From: BAIKAL-G1 sp943369525
Lineage (GTDB): Bacteria; Cyanobacteriota; Cyanobacteriia; PCC-6307; Cyanobiaceae
Direction of reading: 5' to 3'
DNA length: 64,000 nucleotides
Assembly (NCBI GenBank): GCA_943369525.1
Contig: CALRNL020000008.1
Span: forward strand, 1 to 64,000
Both the position numbers and the translations under genes were made by a program. Shown here in pieces: positions 17,830 to 25,251 of the stretch. Position 1 is the stretch's first letter, and every line of letters begins with the position of its first letter. The notes under the pieces are model-generated. The model was not told the origin of the DNA and ran no database searches. It was given only the letters and a program-made list of their open reading frames with translations.

Positions 17830-18276
17830 CTACGGGCGGCTTGCCGCTAGGGCCTGCAGACCGAGGCGGATGTGGGCCCCGAGGGCCATCACCTGCTGGG
17901 GATGGCGATGCTGCTCCAGGGCGCTCCCCTGGCGGCCGAGCTGCTGCAGCAGCCGCTGGCCCACCTGTTCATAGGCCCCAAGCAATTGCTCCAGTTCGGC
18001 GAGGTCGGCGCCGGGCCCAGGCCCCCGGTTTGGACCCTGGAGCGGGCAGGAGATTGGGGCATCGGCTGAGCTGTCGGCCGGGCTGGCCCCACGATCGGCC
18101 TCGATCGCGCTTAGGCGCAGGGCCTCGAGCTGGCGGAAGCTGATCGCCCCTGGTAGGCCCGCCGCAGCTGGGGATGGGGCCGCGGTCGGCGTGCTCGTCG
18201 GGGTAGGGACCTGCTGGGGGAGGTGGTTCGGCTCGGGGCTTGGGCCGGACTCCGGGCGAATGGGGGGGCCATCCAT
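17830..18276 (-). CDS. Hypothetical protein with Pro/Ser-rich N-terminus
   Basis: I do not recognise this gene. From ATG 18276 (MDGPPIRPE) it gives 148 residues: a proline/serine/threonine-rich disordered first half ('PTPTSTPTAAPSPAAAG') and a predicted helical second half ('ISFRQLEALRLSAIEADRG', then 'LAELEQLLGAYEQVGQRLLQ'), ending near 'GLQALAASRP'. The frame extends upstream to a TTG at 18417, but that part crosses an A/T run and looks non-coding. The helical half and high third-position GC argue for a real gene. It is followed by the LCP gene on the same strand. Confidence 0.55.
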   Translation of the reverse strand: MDGPPIRPESGPSPEPNHLPQQVPTPTSTPTAAPSPAAAGLPGAISFRQLEALRLSAIEADRGASPADSSADAPISCPLQGPNRGPGPGADLAELEQLLGAYEQVGQRLLQQLGRQGSALEQHRHPQQVMALGAHIRLGLQALAASRP

Positions 18277-18439
18277 GGCTGGGCTGGAATCGGAACTGTC
18301 CCTTGAGCCTATGGAGATCGGGCCGGGGCTCCAAGGGGTGCCCGTGGGGGATTTCCCGTTCCAGCCTGGTTCGGTTCGATCGTTTTTTTGGGGCCCGGTG
18401 GCGACCATGGGCCCCAACCCTGGGAGCTAGCGGTGGGGC

Positions 18440-20302
18440 CTAAATCCCCAGGGCCTCTCCGGGCCGGAGGCCCGCCTGCACGCGCCAAAGGTTGGCGTAG
18501 GCGCCCCCCGCCTGGATCAGCTGGTCGTGTTGGCCGGCTTCCACGATGCGGCCCTGCTCCATCACAACGATGCGATCGGCATGGCGCACGGTGCTCAGCC
18601 GGTGGGCGATCACCAGGGTGGTGCGCTGGGCGGTGATCTGGTCGAGGGAGCGCTGGATCGCTGCTTCGGTTTCGTTGTCGACGGCGGCCGTGGCCTCATC
18701 GAGGATCAACACCGGTGGATTTTTCAAGATCGCCCGGGCCAGGGCGATGCGCTGGCGCTGGCCGCCGGAGAGGCGCTGGCCCCGTTCGCCCACCACCGTG
18801 TCGTAGCCGTGGGGCAGGGCCCCAATGAACGGGGCCGCTTCCGCCTGTTGGGCAGCGCGCTCAATGGCTGCGCGGCTGGCTGAAAAGCTGCCGTAGGCAA
18901 TGTTCTCGGCCACGGTGCCGTGGAAGAGGAAGACCTCCTGGCTGACCAGGCCGATCGCCCGGCGCAGGTCGTCTAGGCGCAGCTCCCGGATCGGGATGCC
19001 ATCGAGCAGGATCTCGCCCGCCTGGATTCCATAGAGCCGCAGCAGCAGCTTCACGATCGTGCTTTTGCCCGATCCCGTGGCGCCGACGATCCCCAGGGTG
19101 CTGCCGGCTGGGATCCGCAGATTGAGGTCCACCAGCAGGGGGTCGCGGCCCTGGTAGGCGAAGGTCACCCCATTAAATTCCAGTGCCCCCGCCACCTGCT
19201 CCAGGGGCAGGGGCCGGTCGCCGCTGGGGATGGCGATCGGTGTTTCGAGCAGGTCCAGCACCCGCTGGGTCGAGGCCATGGCCCGTTGGTAGTCGTCCAG
19301 GGTGCGGCCCAGGGTGGTCAGCGGCCAAAGCAGGCGCTGGGTAATGAACACCAGGAAGCTGTAGGTGCCCACGGCGATGGCCCCCTGCCAGGCCTGGAGT
19401 CCGCCAATCACCAGGATCGCCAGGAAGGCAAACAGGATTGCGAACCGGATTAGGGGGATGAAGGCCGCCGACAGGCGGATGGCGCGCTGGTTGCTGGCCC
19501 GATAGGCCTGGCTGTCCCGGCTGAGCCGTTGCTTTTCCCAGGTTTCGGCCACGTAGCTCTTGATCGTGAGCATGCCGCCCAGGTTGTTGGCCAGGCGGCT
19601 ATTGATGTCGCCAGCCCGTTCGCGCACCTCCCGGTAGCGGGGGCTGAGCCGTTTCTGGAAGGCCAGGGAGCCCCAGAGAATCACCGGGATCGGCAAAAAG
19701 GCGACGCCGGCCACATGGGGGGAGAGCCAGGCCATGGCCCCGCCCACCGCCAGCACCGTGGTGATCAGCTGCAGGAGGTCATTGGCGCCGCTGTTGAGGA
19801 AACGCTCCAGCTGGTTGATGTCGTCATTGAGCACGGCCATCAGCCGGCCCGAACTGCCCGCCTCGAAATAGGCCATTTCCAGGTGCTGGAGATGGTCATA
19901 GGCCCCAATCCTCAGCTCGTGTTGCACGGTCTGGGCCAGGTTGCGCCAGAGCAGCTCGTAGAGGTATTCGAACAGGGATTCGGCGCTCCAGATCACAAAC
20001 GAGAGCGCCGCCAGCACCCCCAGCTGCCCCGGCACCGACGTCACGCCCCAGGCCGCCAGCCAGGAGTGGTTTTGCTGCACCACCACATCCACCGCCAGGC
20101 CGATCAACACCGGCGGCGCCAGGTCAAACAGCTTGTTGAGGATGGAGCAAGTTACCGCCAGCAGCACCCGGCGCCGGTGCGGAGCCAGGGCCGTGAGCAA
20201 CCGCGCTAGGGGCGCCCGGCCGGTATCGGCCGGTTGGACAGGCCCTTCTCCGCCAGGGCCGGGCCTGCCGGCAGGGGGAGGGGAAGGGGCAAGCGCAACC
20301 AT
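18440..20302 (-). CDS. ABC exporter, fused membrane and ATPase domains (MsbA/LmrA type)
   Basis: From ATG 20302 the protein has 620 residues: a proline-rich N-terminus, a six-helix transmembrane domain (about residues 35-330), and a nucleotide-binding domain. The ATPase motifs are Walker A 'GATGSGKST' (about residue 405), signature 'LSGGQRQRIALARAI' (about 507) and Walker B 'VLILDEATAAVD', with the H-loop in 'LVIAHRLSTVRHAD'. It is a half-transporter acting as a dimer; lipids, peptides or drugs are possible cargo and none can be chosen from sequence. The frame is open further upstream to a TTG at 20389, but this lies inside a long hairpin and is unlikely to be the start. Confidence 0.93.
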   Translation of the reverse strand: MVALAPSPPPAGRPGPGGEGPVQPADTGRAPLARLLTALAPHRRRVLLAVTCSILNKLFDLAPPVLIGLAVDVVVQQNHSWLAAWGVTSVPGQLGVLAALSFVIWSAESLFEYLYELLWRNLAQTVQHELRIGAYDHLQHLEMAYFEAGSSGRLMAVLNDDINQLERFLNSGANDLLQLITTVLAVGGAMAWLSPHVAGVAFLPIPVILWGSLAFQKRLSPRYREVRERAGDINSRLANNLGGMLTIKSYVAETWEKQRLSRDSQAYRASNQRAIRLSAAFIPLIRFAILFAFLAILVIGGLQAWQGAIAVGTYSFLVFITQRLLWPLTTLGRTLDDYQRAMASTQRVLDLLETPIAIPSGDRPLPLEQVAGALEFNGVTFAYQGRDPLLVDLNLRIPAGSTLGIVGATGSGKSTIVKLLLRLYGIQAGEILLDGIPIRELRLDDLRRAIGLVSQEVFLFHGTVAENIAYGSFSASRAAIERAAQQAEAAPFIGALPHGYDTVVGERGQRLSGGQRQRIALARAILKNPPVLILDEATAAVDNETEAAIQRSLDQITAQRTTLVIAHRLSTVRHADRIVVMEQGRIVEAGQHDQLIQAGGAYANLWRVQAGLRPGEALGI

Positions 20303-20369
20303 GGCAGCTAGGGGGTGGACGGGGAAAGGGACCCGGCTGGCCCGGTTTGGGGTTGCAGCCAGGAGCGGG

Positions 20370-20432
20370 CCTGGGGCCGATTGCGCCAACGTGGGCCTGG
20401 GAACGGCCCACGTTGGCGCAATCGGCCCCAGG
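20370..20432. repeat. Perfect 28-bp inverted repeat with 7-base loop
   Basis: The left arm 20370-20397 (begins CCTGGGGCCGATTGCGCC) and right arm 20405-20432 are exact reverse complements over 28 bases, separated by TGGGAAC. It sits between the RNA-binding-protein gene and the ABC exporter gene, both on the minus strand, about 70 bases upstream of the exporter start. No T-run follows on either strand. It may be a transcription or processing element, a regulatory leader hairpin, or a small palindromic repeat element. Confidence 0.9.
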
Positions 20433-20486
20433 AGACCCGATCAGCCCTGGCGCCCAGGTCCTTTTCGGCGGTAACGGGCCGGCCAT

Positions 20487-20524
20487 AAAAAATCCTGGTG
20501 ACCCCTAAACCAGAGGCACCAGGA
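20487..20524 (-). terminator. Rho-independent terminator of the RNA-binding-protein gene
   Basis: Read on the minus strand, TCCTGGTG (20524-20517) pairs with CACCAGGA (20500-20493) across a 16-base loop, and six T residues follow directly (20492-20487). It lies about 80 bases after the stop codon of the RRM-protein gene and separates it from the ABC exporter gene. Confidence 0.85.
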
Positions 20525-20604
20525 CAAGTCATTTTGCCATCAGCCCGGGGAATGGAGCCCAGGCTGGAACTGGGACCGGCCTGAGCAGCGGTCCCGTCTT
20601 GATC

Positions 20605-21039
20605 TCACCAGCGGTTGCCGCCGCCATCGCCGTAGCCGCCGCCGTCGTCGTTACGACCGCCGCCGCCACCGCCACCGCCGTAGCCACCACCGCCACCACG
20701 GTTGCCGCCGCCACCGCCGCCGTAGCCGCCGCGGCCACCGCCGCCGCCACCACCACCGCCATAGCCGCCACGGCCGCCGCCGCCGCCACCACCGCCTTCC
20801 CGGGGGGTTGCTTTGTTGACGCGGATCATGCGACCCATCCACTCCACATCTTGGAGGTCGTCGATGGCTTTTTGCTCATCGGCGTCGTTGCTCATCTCGA
20901 CAAAAGCGAAGCCGCGCTTACGGCCGGTTTCCCGGTCGAGGGGCAAGCTGCATTGCTTGACCTCGCCGTATTGGCCGAAGAGGTCGAGCAGATCCTCCTG
21001 TTCGGCTTGGAACGAGAGGTTGCCTACGTAAATGGTCAT
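20605..21039 (-). CDS. Glycine-rich RRM RNA-binding protein (cyanobacterial Rbp)
   Basis: A 144-residue protein with one RNA-recognition motif and a glycine-rich tail. RNP2 is 'IYVGNLSF' (residues 3-10) and RNP1 is 'KRGFAFVEM' (about 41-49). From about residue 82 the tail is almost only glycine with regularly spaced R/Y ('GRGGYGGGG', 'NRGGGGGYGGG'), ending 'GGGNRW'. Family members in cyanobacteria are often cold-induced and are involved in RNA stability and mRNA localisation. The gene is monocistronic with a clear terminator. It lies near a DEAD-box helicase gene, another protein typical of cold or RNA-structure stress. Confidence 0.94.
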   Translation of the reverse strand: MTIYVGNLSFQAEQEDLLDLFGQYGEVKQCSLPLDRETGRKRGFAFVEMSNDADEQKAIDDLQDVEWMGRMIRVNKATPREGGGGGGGGRGGYGGGGGGGGGRGGYGGGGGGNRGGGGGYGGGGGGGGRNDDGGGYGDGGGNRW

Positions 21040-21260
21040 TCCTTTAGCGGAACCTGGAACTGATTCGTGAATGCTGCGGTTCCGTTGGGAGCCAGAAAGC
21101 GTTGAATCAGCCCAACCCTACAGCCTCGCCCCAGGGATCGGCGCCCCGGGGCTTTGATGGCGTTCTGTAAAGCGGATCGAAAGGGAAGCGGAAGATGGGG
21201 CCCGGACCGATTTGGATCGGTCATTGTCAGCAAATCCTCACCCGTTACCGGTCCCTGCTG

Positions 21261-21461
21261 ATGACGGCACCCGTTCCCTGGAGTCTCGCCTGGAGTGACA
21301 ACGGCGACCTCGCCCCCCAGGACCAACTTGACCTGCTCCAATGCCTGGTGGCTTGTGAAAGTGCCAGCGTGCAACACGGCTTGATCCTGGCGGTGGAGCA
21401 GCTGGCCGTGGAGCACTACAGCTTGCTGGCGTCCGTTGATGTCACCAGCCTTTGCTCCTGA
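21261..21461 (+). CDS. Small hypothetical protein
   Basis: I do not recognise this 66-residue protein. From ATG 21261 it reads MTAPVPWSLAWSDNGD and then a likely helical stretch, 'QDQLDLLQCLVACESASVQ' followed by 'GLILAVEQLAVEHYSLL'. The amphipathic helices and normal codon pattern suggest a real gene, and it lies on the plus strand between two minus-strand genes. The frame extends upstream to 21195, but that part looks non-coding. The call rests only on composition and position. Confidence 0.45.
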   Translation: MTAPVPWSLAWSDNGDLAPQDQLDLLQCLVACESASVQHGLILAVEQLAVEHYSLLASVDVTSLCS

Positions 21462-21564
21462 GGCCCGCTGGCGCCTCCCCATTGCCGGCGATCTTGGTGG
21501 CGGTAGGCCCAGCTGATCCCTGGGGCCCGCCAGGGCCAGCCCCTCCCACCGGACGTGGGACGGT

Positions 21565-21606
21565 GGCTCGGGATTAATGGCTCGGGGTTAATGGCTCGGG
21601 ATCAAT
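21565..21606. repeat. Three tandem copies of a 14-bp unit
   Basis: GGCTCGGGATTAAT (21565-21578), GGCTCGGGGTTAAT (21579-21592) and GGCTCGGGATCAAT (21593-21606). They lie in a 337-base gap between the small plus-strand gene (ends 21461) and the helicase stop. Apart from this block and the 15-bp repeats at its far end, I see no gene in that gap. Confidence 0.85.
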
Positions 21607-21766
21607 GGTGCGGGCATTTGCCCACAAAAAATCCGGAACCGGCCTCCCCTAGGGGTGGGCTTGTTCCGGGAAAGGGATCCCGATGGGGTCCCGTTGGCGT
21701 GGAGTCCCCGTTAGCGGGTTCGGCGGCCTGGGGCAAAAGCCAGGCCGGGGCGGGCAGCCCTGGGGG

Positions 21767-21811
21767 CTTCAGTCCTAGCGGCTTGAGTCCTAGGGGCTTC
21801 AGTCCTGGTGG
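21767..21811. repeat. Three tandem copies of a 15-bp unit at the helicase 3' end
   Basis: CTTCAGTCCTAGCGG (21767-21781), CTTGAGTCCTAGGGG (21782-21796) and CTTCAGTCCTGGTGG (21797-21811). The last copy covers the stop codon (21799-21801) and final codons of the helicase gene, so the array appears to have grown outward from coding sequence. Confidence 0.85.
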
Positions 21812-23868
21812 CGGCTGATCTGCAGTTCCTTATTCATCACCCGTAGGCGCTTGAGCGAGTTGAACACCTCATCGGGCATGCCCTTGGGCAGGTCGATGGT
21901 GCTGTGGCCATCAAAGATCTGGATCCGGCCGATGCTGCGGCCGCCCAGGCCCGCCTCATTGGCGATGGCGCCGACGATGTTGCCGGGCTTGACCCGATCC
22001 CTCCAGCCCACTTCGATGCGGAAGCGCTCCATGTTGTCTTCTGGCTGGCTGTCCTCGGCGCGGAAGCCGCCCCGGGCGGGGGCTCCGCCGGCCTGGCCCA
22101 GGCGACCACGGGGCTCGCCGCCGCGATCCCGGCGATCGCCGCCGCGCTCGTAGCCCCGATCGCCCCGGTCATGGCCCCGGTCGTTGCGGCCCATGGGCGC
22201 TTGCTGGCGCATCCAGTTTTCGTCGCCATGCACGAGTAGGGGGGCTTCGCCCACGGCCAGGCGCAGGGCCGCCAGGGCGAGCTGGTCAGGGGTGGCCTCC
22301 TGTTCCTGGCTCACCCGCTGCAGGATTTCGGCCAGCAGGGCCAGTTCCTCGCGGCGGCTGTCCTCGGCGGGGTTGAGGGCGGCGGTCAGCTTCTGGCGCA
22401 GCAGGTCGAGGCGGTGCTGGTTGATGGTTGCGTTGCTGGGCACCTCCATCGGCTCGATCGGCCGACCCACGGCCCGCTCCAGGCCGCCCAGGAAGCGGCG
22501 CTCCCTGGGGGTGAGGAACAGGATGGCGTCGCCGGTGCGGCCGGCCCGGCCGGTGCGGCCGATCCGGTGGACGTAGGCCTCGGAGTCAAAGGGGATGTCG
22601 TAGTTCACCACCAGGGTGATGCGGTCCACATCCAGGCCCCGGGCGGCCACATCGGTGGCCACCAGCACGTTCACATGGCCGCTCTTGAGCCGATCGATCG
22701 TGCGTTCCCGTTGGCTTTGGGCCACGTCGCCGTTGAGCACGGCCACGTCGTAGCCCTTGGCTTCTAGGGATTCGGCCACCGCCACGGTGATTGCCTTGGT
22801 GCGGGCAAAAATGATCACCCCCTCCTTCGTTTCCGCCTCCAGCACCCGGCTGAGGGCCTCCAGTTTCTGGGGCGCATTCACCGTGATGTAGCGCTGGCGG
22901 ATGCGGCTGGCATCGTCGCCCTTCTGGCGGATCGTGATTTCGGCGGGATCGTTCAGGTACTGGCGCGAGATGCGGCGGATCTCGGGCGGCATCGTCGCCG
23001 AGAACAGCACCACTTGGCGCTTTTCAGGCAACTGGCTGAGCACCCATTCGACGTCGTCGATGAAGCCCATGCGCAACATCTCATCGGCCTCGTCGAGCAC
23101 CAAGGTGCGCAGGCCGGAGAGGTCGAGGGTGCCCTGGCGCATGTGGTCCATCACCCGGCCCGGGGTGCCGACCACCACCTGCACGCCCCGCTTGAGCCGG
23201 GCGATCTGGTCGCGGAAATCGGCGCCGCCATAGACGGGCAACACCCGCAGGTGGGGCATCTTGGCGGCGAAGGTGTTAAACGCTTCGGCCACCTGGATCG
23301 CCAATTCCCGGGTGGGGGCGAGCACCAGCACCTGGGGGGTGCGTTGGCTGGGGTCGATGGCGGTGAGCAGGGGCAGGGCGAAGGCTGCCGTTTTGCCCGT
23401 GCCCGTTTGGGCCTGGCCCACCAGGTCGCGGCCCAGTAGGAGCTCGGGAATGGCCGCTTTTTGGATCGGCGAGGGCTGCTGGTAGCCGATCGCCACCAGG
23501 GCTTGCAACAGTTCCGGGGCGAAGCCGAAGTGGGCGAAACCGTTGGCCGGTTCTGGCTCGGCTTCGGCCGGCTCGGACTCTGAATCGATTGCTTCTGCCT
23601 TGGCCGAGTCGTCGCTGGCGATGGCCTTCAGGGCGCCAGCGCCTTGGTCTGCCGAATTGGCGGGCGTTTTAGAAGCCATCGCAACGGCCGACGCGTCGAG
23701 GGCGGCGGCAGGGTCTGGCTCCTGGGCCACTCCAGGAGTTGCGGCTTCGTTTGGGGTGCCGTCAGTCCCATTCAGCGATGCGCTGTCCTGGTCGGCAATA
23801 GTGGTTTGGGTTGTGGCGCTGAGATCTACCGAGGAGCTGACGCTCTCGCAAGCAGGAGTCTTGGTCAA
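21799..23868 (-). CDS. DEAD-box RNA helicase (DeaD/CsdA-like)
   Basis: A 689-residue ATP-dependent RNA helicase. Motifs in order: Q motif 'GYQQPSPIQKAAIP', motif I 'AQTGTGKTAAF' (about residue 153), Ia 'PTRELAIQVAEAF', II 'VLDEADEML' (about 257), III 'SAT', then the helicase-C domain with 'ATDVAARGLDVDRI' and VI 'HRIGRTGRAGR'. An R/G/D-rich linker precedes a DbpA-type RNA-binding domain ('RFRIEVGWRDRVKPGNIVGA', end 'ELQISRHQD'). The first 110 residues are acidic, Ser/Ala-rich and disordered; the frame starts at a TTG (23868), so the true start is uncertain and may lie further in. Roles include ribosome assembly and cold adaptation. The 294-base gap upstream holds no gene. Confidence 0.93.
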   Translation of the reverse strand: MTKTPACESVSSSVDLSATTQTTIADQDSASLNGTDGTPNEAATPGVAQEPDPAAALDASAVAMASKTPANSADQGAGALKAIASDDSAKAEAIDSESEPAEAEPEPANGFAHFGFAPELLQALVAIGYQQPSPIQKAAIPELLLGRDLVGQAQTGTGKTAAFALPLLTAIDPSQRTPQVLVLAPTRELAIQVAEAFNTFAAKMPHLRVLPVYGGADFRDQIARLKRGVQVVVGTPGRVMDHMRQGTLDLSGLRTLVLDEADEMLRMGFIDDVEWVLSQLPEKRQVVLFSATMPPEIRRISRQYLNDPAEITIRQKGDDASRIRQRYITVNAPQKLEALSRVLEAETKEGVIIFARTKAITVAVAESLEAKGYDVAVLNGDVAQSQRERTIDRLKSGHVNVLVATDVAARGLDVDRITLVVNYDIPFDSEAYVHRIGRTGRAGRTGDAILFLTPRERRFLGGLERAVGRPIEPMEVPSNATINQHRLDLLRQKLTAALNPAEDSRREELALLAEILQRVSQEQEATPDQLALAALRLAVGEAPLLVHGDENWMRQQAPMGRNDRGHDRGDRGYERGGDRRDRGGEPRGRLGQAGGAPARGGFRAEDSQPEDNMERFRIEVGWRDRVKPGNIVGAIANEAGLGGRSIGRIQIFDGHSTIDLPKGMPDEVFNSLKRLRVMNKELQISRHQD

Positions 23869-24162
23869 GTGATGTGGGCCTGGAAAATCCTTGTCTCGCA
23901 GGCCGGCAGATACCCGTTGAACGTTGAACCGAAGCTGCTCAAACCTCTGGCCGTGGCCTAGGTGGCGATCAGCGCTGGCTCACAGCACGTTCAAAAAACT
24001 GCCTTGCCCTAAAGCAAAGGGTGAAAGTAAAGTTTACCACCCCACCGGAGCCCCAAGTCGTATCCCACTGCACCAGGCCCGGCAAGGCTTGCCTGCCCAT
24101 CCAGGTGCCATCGATCTAGGCGATCTGGCGGCGCTGGCCAGGCTGGGCTGACCGTGTCGCCC

Positions 24163-24582
24163 CTAGCGGGCCGGGGCCGGGGCCGGGAAGATCACCCGGC
24201 CGTAGTCGTCGCTGAGGCGCTCAATGTCGTCTTCGCTGAGCCAGCGGCCGTGTTGCACTTCCACGATCAGGAGGTCCTGGCTGCCAGCGGTGGCCCGGTG
24301 CACGGCGCCCTGGGGGATGGCCAGGCAGGTGCCCAGTTCGGCTGGGGTGGCGCTGCCCTCGCAGTCGAGCCAGCCGTCGCCCGAGACCACCACCCACTGC
24401 TCGCTGCGGTGCTGGTGCCGTTGCAGGCTGATGCGGTTTCCGGCCCGCACCAGCAGCCGTTTCACCTGGTAGCCCTCGCCGCCGCCCAGGCTTTCGAACC
24501 AGCCCCAGGGACGGTCAACTCGCCCAGGGGGCTGGATCTGGGGGCTGGCCTGTTGATCTAAGTCTTGGCTGGTCTCTGCCAT
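24163..24582 (-). CDS. Cupin-domain phosphomannose-isomerase-type protein
   Basis: The 139-residue protein matches the C-terminal cupin of type II mannose-6-phosphate isomerase / GDP-mannose pyrophosphorylase. It begins near 'GRVDRPWGWFESL', then 'YQVKRLLVRAGNRISLQRH', 'HRSEQWVVVSGDGWL', 'IPQGAVHRATAG' and 'LIVEVQHGRWLSEDDIERL'. The metal-binding His/Glu residues of the cupin are present (QRHQHRSEQW). It is a stand-alone isomerase domain, with no pyrophosphorylase domain. ATG at 24582 (MAETSQDLD) is preferred; the frame is open a little further upstream without family similarity. The product probably supplies mannose-6-phosphate or fructose-6-phosphate for surface sugars. Confidence 0.85.
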   Translation of the reverse strand: MAETSQDLDQQASPQIQPPGRVDRPWGWFESLGGGEGYQVKRLLVRAGNRISLQRHQHRSEQWVVVSGDGWLDCEGSATPAELGTCLAIPQGAVHRATAGSQDLLIVEVQHGRWLSEDDIERLSDDYGRVIFPAPAPAR

Positions 24583-25251
24583 GGAGCGGGCCCGACCACC
24601 AGCAACGATCTGAAGCCTATCAAGACCTTTAAACTGGTCTCTAGGGATTGGGGCCAATCGTTGCCAGTTCGGGTCTTGGCTTTAGGGGATGGCCGGCTGG
24701 CCAAGGCCCAGATCCAGACTTCCAATCAATACCAATCAGCCAATCGCGATTTGTTTGCAGGCATTACGCTTGATCGAAGGCTACAGATCCATTCAAACTG
24801 AAGAATCATTCAGCCATAATGATCCAAACGAGCTTTGAAAAGGGGTGTCAGAGCCTCCTGGGGCCAGGGGATCAAGGGGGTTGTTCCCGTACCCATTGGC
24901 ACCTCGATGGCAGCCCGGGCCTGGGCCTGGGGCGCCATGTCAACGATGCGGAGGGTGCATTCCAATGCGTCATGCCGCGGGGATTCCGCGCTGGAATGGG
25001 GAATGGCCTTTGGGGGAGACTATTGGAGCAGGGGCCCTGACGGATTGGGGTGTTGGGCTGCTTTCCCTGGGGATGCAGGTAGGCCCTCAACACCGTCTGG
25101 TGTAGCCAGGAATGGGCCGGTTAAGGTGCAGCGTGGCTACGACAGATGCGGCCTTTGGATTGCTCCTGGTGCCGCTAAGCAAACTATGGACCTGGTTTGG
25201 GATCCGCTCGCCTGGTGTTTACTTTTCGTTGGGAAAGGACAGCCTGGTTGA
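24583..25251. other. 669-base gap without a recognisable gene; possible structured segment
   Basis: No reading frame here has family similarity or a convincing start. The longest plus-strand frame (about 138 codons, 24835-25251) is compositionally unlike the real genes. Around 25090-25140 there are two small inverted repeats: ACACC(GTCT)GGTGT at 25090-25103 and GTAGCCA/TGGCTAC at 25102-25108 and 25134-25140, which could be part of an RNA fold. I found no motif of tmRNA, RNase P RNA, SRP RNA or a tRNA. Confidence 0.5.

Noticed and set aside
20599..21063. 154-codon plus-strand frame opposite the RNA-binding protein gene
   Set aside because: Its Ala/Thr repeats are only the complement of the glycine codons of the RRM protein's tail.
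24835..25251. 138-codon plus-strand frame in the gap before recD
   Set aside because: Composition unlike neighbouring genes (many Trp/Gly/Met/Arg), no recognisable domain, and no good ribosome binding site.
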